This document shows, piece by piece, positions 7,264 through 12,813 of a DNA stretch of 16,274 bases (the stretch's first letter is position 1; each line of letters starts with the position of its first letter). This DNA comes from 66-474 sp040388785 (GTDB lineage: Bacteria; Pseudomonadota; Gammaproteobacteria; Xanthomonadales; Rhodanobacteraceae), in NCBI GenBank assembly GCA_040388785.1, contig JAZKBD010000051.1, positions 1 to 16,274 of the forward strand. The letters are read 5' to 3'. A program made the translations under genes and the position numbers. The notes below the pieces were generated by a model. That model was given only the letters and a program-made list of their open reading frames with translations, did no database searches and had not been told where the DNA came from.

Positions 7264-7980
7264 TCAGGTGCAGGCAACGCTGCTCGCGTTGCACGCCGCT
7301 GCGGTCGCCGCGCTGGTCGCGGCCACCGTCGCCGCCGTGACCGCGGCCATCGTGGCGGCGGTCACCGCAGCCGTTTCCGCCTGCACCACCAGGGCCGCCA
7401 CCGCATTCGCGCCGGCGACGCCGGCATCATCGAGTTTGGCGATGCGCGCCTTGATCGCCTTGTGCTGCGCGCGTGGGTAAATCGCGTCGGTCACGCGGCA
7501 GGCGGCGGCAAGATGGATCAGGCATGCGGTGGGCGCATCGGGCGTTGCGTCCTGCAACAGCGCGGCGTCCACGCGCGCGCGGATATCGTGCTCGACGCGC
7601 GCGTCGCGTTCCGGATATACATTCTGGTGGAACAGCAGCAGCACGCGTTTTTCGTGTTTCTCCAGCGTGCCGCGTGCGACCAGCCGGTCGAGCAGACGCT
7701 GGCGCAGGCCGCCGAGATCGCGCGACAAGTGCCACACCCAGTGCGAAAGATCCTTGCCGGGCGTCGCGGCGATCGTGCGCAGCGCATCATCCAGCAGTGC
7801 GTCGTCCGTCGCCGTTCCGGTGGTGGAAACTACATCGCCATCCAGCCGGAGACATCCGCGCAGCGCCAGATCCATCACCACCGCGCCGGCGAGTCCGTAG
7901 TCGAGGCCCAACGCCGCCTGCGGCAACACCGTGCCGCGTTCGTCGTCGAGGGCCAGCAGCAACAGGTCGGTGGCGAGCAT
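7264..7980 (-). CDS. GPP34 (GOLPH3-like) family protein
   Basis: A 238-residue mostly helical protein of the GPP34 family, the bacterial relatives of Golgi phosphoprotein 3. The N-terminus (MLATDLLLLALDDERG) and the helix LDYGLAGAVVMDLALRG are the recognisable family features. Residues about 1-205 cover the domain. The last 34 or so residues form an Ala/Thr/Val tail with repeated AAVTAAT blocks, which is not part of the usual fold. In eukaryotes the family binds phosphoinositides; the bacterial role is unknown and I assign none. A GAGGAG at seven to eight bases upstream on the minus strand supports the start at 7980. It is convergent with the aminopeptidase and divergent from xthA (64 bp between starts). 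Confidence 0.85.
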   Translation of the reverse strand: MLATDLLLLALDDERGTVLPQAALGLDYGLAGAVVMDLALRGCLRLDGDVVSTTGTATDDALLDDALRTIAATPGKDLSHWVWHLSRDLGGLRQRLLDRLVARGTLEKHEKRVLLLFHQNVYPERDARVEHDIRARVDAALLQDATPDAPTACLIHLAAACRVTDAIYPRAQHKAIKARIAKLDDAGVAGANAVAALVVQAETAAVTAATMAAVTAATVAATSAATAAACNASSVACT

Positions 7981-8032
7981 GGGCGCAACTCCTCACGGTC
8001 GAAAACGCAAATTTGGGTCGCGCAGAACTGTT

Positions 8033-8038
8033 TACAAT
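8033..8038 (+). promoter_or_regulatory. -10 box placing the xthA transcript start at its ATG
   Basis: TACAAT lies six bases before the xthA ATG (8045), so transcription would begin at or next to the start codon. No ribosome-binding sequence is visible upstream. The -35 region is poor: TTGGGT at 8013-8018 gives a 14-base spacer. Confidence 0.4.
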
Positions 8039-8044
8039 CCCGCA

Positions 8045-8812
8045 ATGAAAATCGCCTCCTGGAACGTCAATTCGCTGAAGGTGCGGTTGCCGCACCTCGA
8101 ACAGTGGTGCCGCGAAGCGCAGCCCGACGTGCTCGCGCTGCAGGAAACCAAGACCGAGGACGAGAAGTTCCCGCGCGAGGCCATCGAGGCGCTCGGCTAC
8201 CACGCCGCATTTTCCGGCCAGAAGACCTACAACGGCGTCGCGATCTTGGCGCGCGAACCGTTGCAGGACGTGATTGCCGGTGTGGATGGCTTCGAAGATC
8301 CGCATCGCCGCGTGCTGGCGGCCACGGTCGGCGGCGTGCGCGTTGTCAATCTGTACGTGGTGAACGGGCAGAGCGTCGGCAGCGAAAAATACGAATGGAA
8401 GCTCAAGTGGCTGGCCGCGATCACCGAGCACCTGCGCGTGGAATTGCAGCGCCACGGCAGGGTGGTCGTGCTGGGCGATTTCAATATCGCGCCCGACGAT
8501 CGGGACGTGCACGATCCGGAAGCGTGGCGCGGACAGGTGTTGTGCTCGGAACCCGAGCGCGCGGCGTTGCGCGGCATCCTCGACCTTGGCTTCGTCGATT
8601 CGTTTCGCGCGTTCGTGGAAGACGCGGGACATTTCAGTTGGTGGGATTATCGGCAGGGCGCGTTCCGCCGCAACCTGGGCTTGCGCATCGACCTGATCCT
8701 GGCCAGCGAGGCACTCCGCGCGCAACTGGCATCCGCGTCGATCGATCGCACGCCGCGCATCTGGGAACGTCCCTCCGATCACACTCCGGTGATGCTGGAA
8801 CTTGCGAACTAA
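8045..8812 (+). CDS. xthA: Exodeoxyribonuclease III
   Basis: A 255-residue AP endonuclease and 3'-5' exonuclease of base excision repair, cytoplasmic. The EEP-fold active site is complete: Asn7 (SWNVNS), Glu34 (LQETK), Tyr104, Asp145 and Asn147 (LGDFN), Asp216 (RIDLILAS) and the Asp245-His246 pair (SDHTP). Length matches the family, which is usually 250-270 residues. The ATG at 8045 gives the exact family N-terminus MKIASWNVNSLK. It overlaps nothing on its strand, is divergent from the GPP34 gene, and is followed 25 bp later by the UPF0149 gene. The start appears leaderless. Confidence 0.96.
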   Translation: MKIASWNVNSLKVRLPHLEQWCREAQPDVLALQETKTEDEKFPREAIEALGYHAAFSGQKTYNGVAILAREPLQDVIAGVDGFEDPHRRVLAATVGGVRVVNLYVVNGQSVGSEKYEWKLKWLAAITEHLRVELQRHGRVVVLGDFNIAPDDRDVHDPEAWRGQVLCSEPERAALRGILDLGFVDSFRAFVEDAGHFSWWDYRQGAFRRNLGLRIDLILASEALRAQLASASIDRTPRIWERPSDHTPVMLELAN

Positions 8813-8830
8813 AGCGGACGCCCCGATTAT
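8802..8830 (+). promoter_or_regulatory. Promoter of the UPF0149 gene inside the end of xthA
   Basis: TTGCGA (8802-8807) and GATTAT (8825-8830) are separated by an ideal 17 bases. The predicted transcript start falls at 8837-8838, on the ATG of the next gene, so the mRNA would be leaderless. The -35 box overlaps the last codons of xthA. Confidence 0.45.
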
Positions 8831-8837
8831 TCGGGTC

Positions 8838-9518
8838 ATGGACGAGATGCCCGCCAGCCGCGAAATCATCGACGACGCCGAGCTCGAAGTGCTCGATCGA
8901 TACCTGCGCGGCCACGCGCAGGATTCCGACGAAACCATGCTGCTGGACGGCGTGCACGGCATGCTGACCGCGCTGGCGATCGGGCCCGATCCGGCGTTGC
9001 CGGAAGAGTGGCTGCCGGAAATCCTGCACGCGCCGTTCGAGGATCCCGAACAGGGTGCGGCGGTGCTGGGCCTGCTGGCCAAGCTCAACGATTCGATTCC
9101 CGCCGAACTCGAAGGCGAGATGTACGAACCCGTGCTCGGCGAGGTCGCGCCCGAACAGGACGCGCACAGCGACCTGAGCGCGGCCGGTTGGTGCGAGGGT
9201 TTCAGCCGCGGCATCGACCTGCGCGCGTCGATCTGGGAATCGCGCCTGGCCGAGGACGGCGAGTTGCTGGAAATGCTTTCGCCGATCATGGCGCTCGCGG
9301 TAGACGAAGGCGTGCTTGCGGCGGACGTGCCGATCGCCAAGCTCGACGACAACGAATACGAAGCCTGCCTCGCACAGATTCCCGATGCGGTGGAAGCCGT
9401 CGCGCATTACTGGCGCGTGCGGCCGCCGACCGAACGCGAGCGCACCGCCGGCGGCGGCGCATCGTCCAGTTCGTTCTCGAGTGCGCCGGCGCGGCGCGGT
9501 GGCCGCTGGGTGCACTAG
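8838..9518 (+). CDS. UPF0149 (YgfB/YecA-like) family protein
   Basis: A 226-residue acidic helical protein of the UPF0149 family. The early segment with LLDGVHGMLTALAIGP and the later WCEGFSRGIDL are the recognisable family motifs. There is no cysteine-rich SEC-C metal-binding tail as found in YecA; the C-terminus is instead Ser-rich and ends basic (ARRGGRWVH). The molecular function is not established for this subfamily. I chose the ATG at 8838; a TTG at 8802 would add 12 residues but would overlap xthA and the promoter-like boxes. No ribosome-binding site is seen. Element copy 2 begins two bases after its stop codon. Confidence 0.85.
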   Translation: MDEMPASREIIDDAELEVLDRYLRGHAQDSDETMLLDGVHGMLTALAIGPDPALPEEWLPEILHAPFEDPEQGAAVLGLLAKLNDSIPAELEGEMYEPVLGEVAPEQDAHSDLSAAGWCEGFSRGIDLRASIWESRLAEDGELLEMLSPIMALAVDEGVLAADVPIAKLDDNEYEACLAQIPDAVEAVAHYWRVRPPTERERTAGGGASSSSFSSAPARRGGRWVH

Positions 9519-9520
9519 TG

Positions 9521-9630
9521 TGCGATCGTCCGTGATCGCGGCGTCGTTGGATGCGCTCGCAAGTAAAAGCGCATCCGGCTCGTCAGGATCACCACGGGCA
9601 TCCATGCCCTGACTTCTCACAAAAGCCGCT
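9521..9630 (+). repeat. Dispersed three-hairpin element, copy 2
   Basis: The 5' hairpin is GCGATCG (9522-9528), loop TCCG, TGATCGC (9533-9539), with one G-T wobble. The middle hairpin is perfect over nine pairs: GGATGCGCT (9549-9557) with AGCGCATCC (9568-9576). The 3' hairpin is GGGCAT (9596-9601) with ATGCCC (9604-9609). Relative to the other copies both arms changed (C-G to G-C), keeping the pair. The tail TGACTTCTCACAAAAG (9610-9625) follows. It lies directly after the UPF0149 stop codon and 38 bp before the DUF4336 start, so it should be within or at the edge of a transcript. Confidence 0.8.
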
Positions 9631-9668
9631 TCGACCAGCGCTGCGGTTGAGAACGCATTAGGGATTTC

Positions 9669-10418
9669 ATGTTCGACAACGGGCTGTACGAACCGATCAA
9701 CACGCTGAAGCCGGTCGCGCCGGGCATCTGGATTGCGGATGGCCCGGAAGCGCGGATGGCGACGCCGCTTGGTGGCGGCATGCCGTTCCCGACGCGCATG
9801 ACGATTGTGCGATTGCGCGACGGCGGCGTGTGGTGCCATTCGCCGATCGCGCCGGATGAAGCGCTGTTCTGCGAAATTAATGCGCTCGGTCCGGTACGGC
9901 ATCTGGTTTCACCGAACCTGCTGCATTACGCGTCGATCGCCGCGTGGAAACGGCGCTATCCCGATGCCTGCGCATGGGCATCTCCAGGCGTGCGCGAACG
10001 TGCGGCCGCGCAAAGGATCGAAGTGGCATTCGACGCCGATCTGGCCGATACGCCGCCGGATGCATGGGCGGCCGATCTCGACCAGCTGCGCTTTCGCGGC
10101 AGCCGCGTGATCGAGGAATTCGTGTTCTTCCACCGCGCCAGCGCAACGCTGATCCTCGCCGACCTGATCGAAAATTTCGAGAAGCTCCGAGTGACATCGG
10201 GCATGCGTTGGCTCGCCCGCTTCGGCGGCGTGCTCGATCCGGATGGCAAGGCACCGCTGGACATGCGTATGACGTTCGTGGGCCGCAGGGGCGTGGCGCG
10301 CGAATGCTTCGAGAAAATCATGGCGTGGCATCCCCAACGCGTGATCCTGGCCCACGGCCGCTGGTATCCCGAAAACGGCGAAGCCGAATTGCGGCGCGCG
10401 TTCCGCTGGGTGGGCTGA
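9669..10418 (+). CDS. DUF4336 protein (metallo-beta-lactamase-like fold)
   Basis: A 249-residue protein of the DUF4336 family, which is related to metallo-beta-lactamases. The N-terminus with LKPVAPGIWIADGPE and MPFPTRMTIVRL is the recognisable signature. The classic HxHxDH zinc motif is absent; at the equivalent place stands VSPNLLHYASIAAWKRRYP. Other histidines remain (FFHRAS, LAHGRWYP), so metal binding is possible but not shown. The function is unknown. An AGGGA four bases before the ATG at 9669 supports the start. The gene is bracketed by element copies 2 and 3 in the same orientation. Confidence 0.82.
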   Translation: MFDNGLYEPINTLKPVAPGIWIADGPEARMATPLGGGMPFPTRMTIVRLRDGGVWCHSPIAPDEALFCEINALGPVRHLVSPNLLHYASIAAWKRRYPDACAWASPGVRERAAAQRIEVAFDADLADTPPDAWAADLDQLRFRGSRVIEEFVFFHRASATLILADLIENFEKLRVTSGMRWLARFGGVLDPDGKAPLDMRMTFVGRRGVARECFEKIMAWHPQRVILAHGRWYPENGEAELRRAFRWVG

Positions 10419-10424
10419 CGCGTC

Positions 10425-10493
10425 GCACCCGGTGAACACTGCGTTCGCTGCACAGGCATTGGTTTTGCCTGCGAAAAGGCGCATCTTGGGTGC
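10425..10493 (+). other. Structured intergenic segment after the DUF4336 gene
   Basis: GCACCC (10425-10430) pairs with GGGTGC (10488-10493), enclosing a hairpin of CAGGCA (10453-10458) with TGCCTG (10466-10471). An alternative pairing GCCT/AGGC around GCGAAA would compete with the inner hairpin. A short T-run (ggtttt) follows four bases after the outer stem, so it could serve as a terminator of the DUF4336 gene. It ends seven bases before element copy 3. Confidence 0.35.
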
Positions 10494-10500
10494 AAGGTTT

Positions 10501-10606
10501 TGCGATCGTCCGTGATCGCGGCTTCCCGGATCGCGCCGGCAATCCGAAAGTCCACGCGGCGGCATACACCAGAACGGCCATCCATGGCCTGACTTTCACA
10601 ACAGTT
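10501..10606 (+). repeat. Dispersed three-hairpin element, copy 3
   Basis: The 5' hairpin is identical to that of copy 2: GCGATCG (10502-10508), TCCG, TGATCGC (10513-10519). The middle hairpin is CGGAT (10527-10531) with ATCCG (10542-10546). The 3' hairpin is GGCCAT (10576-10581) with ATGGCC (10584-10589), followed by TGACTTTCACAACAG (10590-10604), one base shorter than in the other copies. It lies in the leader region of the pirin gene, ending just before its ribosome-binding site. Confidence 0.8.
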
Positions 10607-10623
10607 CGCCCAGGAGGTGTTCC

Positions 10624-11463
10624 GTGAGTTCCCGTGCAATCACCCGCCGCGTGCGCGGCATTCCGGCCAGCGATGGCGCCGGCGTCAAGCTGACCCGCGT
10701 GATCGGCCAGCCGCTGCTGGATTCGCTCGATCCGTTCCTGCTGCTGGATGAGTTCGGTTCGGATTCGGCCACCGATTACATCGCAGGCTTCCCTGATCAT
10801 CCGCACCGCGGCTTCGAGACCGTCACCTACATGCTGGACGGGCGGATGCGCCACCGCGACAACCACGGCAATTCCGGTCTGCTGGAATCCGGCAGCGTGC
10901 AATGGATGACTGCCGGCCGTGGCATCGTGCACTCGGAAATGCCGGAGCAGGCACACGGCTTGATGCGCGGTTTCCAGTTGTGGGTGAACCTGGCCGCGAA
11001 GGACAAGATGATGCAGCCGCGCTACCAGGACATCGCGCCGGACAGGATTCCGACGGCAGAACCCGCGCCGGGCGTGAAGGTGCGCGTGGTCGCGGGGGAC
11101 ATGTTTGGCGTGCGCGGGCCGGTGGACGGCATTGCGATTGCGCCGGTGTACTTCGACATCGCGCTGGAACCGGGGGCGAAGCTGTCGGTGCCGTTGCCGG
11201 AAAATCACAGCGCGTTTGCGTACGTGTTCGAGGGCGACGCGGTGCAGGTCGATGTCGAAACGCTCGGCCTGCGCGAATTGGCCGTCTTGTCGAAAGGCGA
11301 CGCGGTCGAACTGTCGGTGGCTGCTGATGCGAAGGCCGCACGCGTCCTCCTGGTCGCGGGTCAGCCGCTCAACGAGCCGGTCGCGCGCTACGGTCCCTTC
11401 GTGATGAACACGCCCGAGCAGATCGTGCAGGCAATGCAGGATTACCAGGCCGGACGATTCTGA
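10624..11463 (+). CDS. Pirin family protein
   Basis: A 279-residue bicupin of the pirin family. The metal-binding set of the N-terminal cupin is intact: His59 and His61 (HPHRGFETV), His103 and Glu105 (GIVHSEMP). Pirins are iron-binding proteins; some bacterial members act as quercetin dioxygenases or modulate central metabolism, but the role here cannot be read from sequence. The start is GTG at 10624, fixed by AGGAGG at 10612-10617 with a six-base gap; this gives the usual family N-terminus. It is a stand-alone gene preceded by element copy 3, which must be in its leader if transcription starts upstream. Confidence 0.93.
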   Translation: MSSRAITRRVRGIPASDGAGVKLTRVIGQPLLDSLDPFLLLDEFGSDSATDYIAGFPDHPHRGFETVTYMLDGRMRHRDNHGNSGLLESGSVQWMTAGRGIVHSEMPEQAHGLMRGFQLWVNLAAKDKMMQPRYQDIAPDRIPTAEPAPGVKVRVVAGDMFGVRGPVDGIAIAPVYFDIALEPGAKLSVPLPENHSAFAYVFEGDAVQVDVETLGLRELAVLSKGDAVELSVAADAKAARVLLVAGQPLNEPVARYGPFVMNTPEQIVQAMQDYQAGRF

Positions 11464-11809
11464 TCGGCAGCGTGGGAACCGGCCGACCGTCCGTCGACGC
11501 GTTGGCCGGTTGGCGTTCGTGCAAAGACCGACGGACGCTTGGCGAGACTTGAATCTGGCTCAACCTCAAGTTGCAAAAACATCGCTACATGGCGGCGTCC
11601 GGCCTGCGTAGCATGAATGCCGTTCAAGCCACGAGGTCGACGATCATGTCTGCATTCATGCACGAATGGGTTGCGCGCATCCGCGCGATTCCCACGCACC
11701 GAAGACAACGAAGGGTGCGCACCGCCGCGACGCGTGCCATGTCCCGGGACCACCTCACGCAAGCAAGTCGCAGAGGTGGGTCATCGCAGGGCTGCGTTGA
11801 TCCGCGCAT
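11464..11809. other. Non-coding stretch between pirin and phasin genes
   Basis: No convincing gene is seen. Two inverted repeats stand out. AACCGGCC (11477-11484) pairs with GGCCGGTT (11504-11511) after the pirin stop and may help end its transcript, though without a T-run. ACTTGA (11547-11552) and TCAAGT (11566-11571) are perfect arms 13 bases apart, reminiscent of a MerR/SoxR-type operator. A basic 70-codon frame from ATG 11646, with GAGG upstream, runs through the phasin terminator and is probably not a gene. Confidence 0.4.
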
Positions 11810-11839
11810 AAAAAACCGGACGGCTTTTGCGCCGTCCGG
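11810..11839 (-). terminator. Rho-independent terminator of the phasin gene
   Basis: On the minus strand a perfect nine-pair stem (CCGGACGGC, 11831-11839, with GCCGTCCGG, 11816-11824) with a six-base loop is followed by six T residues (11810-11815 on the plus strand are A). This is a textbook intrinsic terminator 66 bp after the phasin stop. Confidence 0.92.
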
Positions 11840-11905
11840 CCGGAGTCGCGCTGGCTGAGGGAGGGGGATCTCTGCCGCGCGTACTTTCGTCGATACCCAG
11901 AGGTA

Positions 11906-12280
11906 TCAGCGCGCCTTCTTGGCGGGCGCGGCGGCGGCTTCATTGGCCGCCTTCAGGCTGTTGCGGGTCAGATCGCCGAACTGCTCGGCGGCCTTCTGCG
12001 CGACGCCCAGGATTTCCTGGCCGGCGGCATAGGCGGCTTCCGCGCTGTTGCGCGCGAAGTCGAGGCCCTTCGGCCACAGCGCGGAAACGTCCTGCATCTC
12101 ACGCGCTTCCAGCGAATCGGCGACGAATGCCAGGTTCGACTTGGCCTGCGATTCCAGCGCCTTGACCTGCAGGCTCTGGATTTCGGAAATGCCCTTCAGC
12201 GCAGCGAGCTGCGCCTTGTAGGCCTGCTCGGCGAACTGCTTGCCGAGATCGAGCGACTGCTTCTGGAACTGGCTGTACAT
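11906..12280 (-). CDS. Phasin family protein
   Basis: A 124-residue amphipathic helical protein of the phasin family, which coats polyhydroxyalkanoate granules. It has the family pattern of long helices (QKQSLDLGKQFAEQAYKAQLAALKG, then repeated AA/EA heptads), no signal peptide, no cysteines, and a short Ala-Pro-Lys tail ending AKKAR. I chose the ATG at 12278-12280 because the minus strand carries GAGGGAG seven bases upstream; an ATG at 12319 would add 13 unlikely residues. A promoter and a palindromic operator candidate precede it, and a strong terminator follows, so it is a monocistronic unit. No phaC or phaR gene is in the window. Confidence 0.9.
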   Translation of the reverse strand: MYSQFQKQSLDLGKQFAEQAYKAQLAALKGISEIQSLQVKALESQAKSNLAFVADSLEAREMQDVSALWPKGLDFARNSAEAAYAAGQEILGVAQKAAEQFGDLTRNSLKAANEAAAAPAKKAR

Positions 12281-12321
12281 GATGTGCTCCCTCTTTGCAG
12301 GAGTGGATTGAACTGACAACC

Positions 12322-12350
12322 ACTCTAGCCCGTTCTATTGTGCAGTGCAA
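12322..12350 (-). promoter_or_regulatory. Phasin promoter
   Basis: On the minus strand TTGCAC (12345-12350) and TAGAGT (12322-12327) are separated by 17 bases. The predicted start near 12315 leaves a leader of about 35 bases with a good ribosome-binding site. A/T tracts upstream (about 12372-12400) may act as an UP element. Confidence 0.5.
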
Positions 12351-12354
12351 CAAT
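12337..12354. promoter_or_regulatory. Operator candidate over the phasin -35 box
   Basis: ATTGTGCAGTGCAACAAT has ATTGT/ACAAT arms and an inner TGCAgTGCA repeat. It overlaps the -35 box, as a repressor site would. TGC/GCA-rich dyads are known targets of PhaR-type regulators of phasin genes; assigning PhaR here is inference. Confidence 0.45.
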
Positions 12355-12550
12355 TACTTTGGATCGTTTTAGCCTGCATTAATTTAAATTTCGTTGTATC
12401 AATAACTTGCAAGGATGAAGCAATCTGTTTTTGCATGCTGTGATGCAGCGAACGGCTGCCAATACGACCGTGACCGTCGCCGAGGCTGATTGGGAGCGCG
12501 CTCGTCGAGCCGAATCGATCGCCAACGCGGCGGTGGCATCAGCAAAGGAA

Positions 12551-12627
12551 TGGTGGCTAGGGGCGGAATCGAACCGCCGACCTCAGCATTATGAGTGCCG
12601 CGCTCTAACCGTCTGAGCTACCTAGCC
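12551..12627 (-). tRNA. tRNA-Met(CAT), elongator type
   Basis: The minus strand folds into a complete 77-base tRNA including encoded CCA (12551-12553). The acceptor stem is GGCTAGG/CCTAGCC, the D stem GCTC/GAGC, the anticodon loop CTCATAA (anticodon CAT) and the T arm has GGTTCGATTCC. The pattern CACTCATAATG and GGCTA...TAGCC ends resemble elongator tRNA-Met of E. coli. A lysidine-modified tRNA-Ile also uses CAT, but its acceptor stem is different. The initiator type is excluded because the first pair is G-C. Confidence 0.95.
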
Positions 12628-12719
12628 GGAACCTGTCGCGTGGGACGCGTCGCCTGCGCCTGCGGGCAACTGGATTGCGGAGGAGCAATCACGGCGTGCG
12701 GCGGAACAGGGAGCCGAGC

Positions 12720-12747
12720 AGTCTAACGAATGCGTGGGGGCTGTCAA
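12720..12747 (-). promoter_or_regulatory. Promoter of tRNA-Met
   Basis: On the minus strand a perfect TTGACA (12742-12747) is 16 bases from TAGACT (12720-12725). A GC-rich discriminator follows, as is usual for stable RNA genes under stringent control. The leader would be about 86 bases. Confidence 0.65.
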
Positions 12748-12776
12748 GCACGGGCGGGTGACGCCTGCGCGACCGA

Positions 12777-12782
12777 TATAAT
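12777..12782 (+). promoter_or_regulatory. -10 box of the ClC gene
   Basis: A perfect TATAAT lies 31 bases before the chosen ATG. No good -35 was found at the proper distance. The tRNA-Met promoter on the other strand is only about 30 bp away, so the two are divergent. Confidence 0.45.
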
Positions 12783-12813
12783 TCGCCATCTCTCCTGCGG
12801 TTCACGGCTCCCG

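Noticed and set aside
11571..11858. Plus-strand frame of 95 codons (70 from ATG 11646) between pirin and phasin
   Set aside because: A GAGG precedes the inner ATG, but the frame reads through the phasin terminator, is low-complexity basic and matches no family I know.
12431..12616. Plus-strand 61-codon frame ending inside tRNA-Met
   Set aside because: Its last 20 residues are the well-known false translation of the reverse side of a tRNA gene, and the rest has no support.
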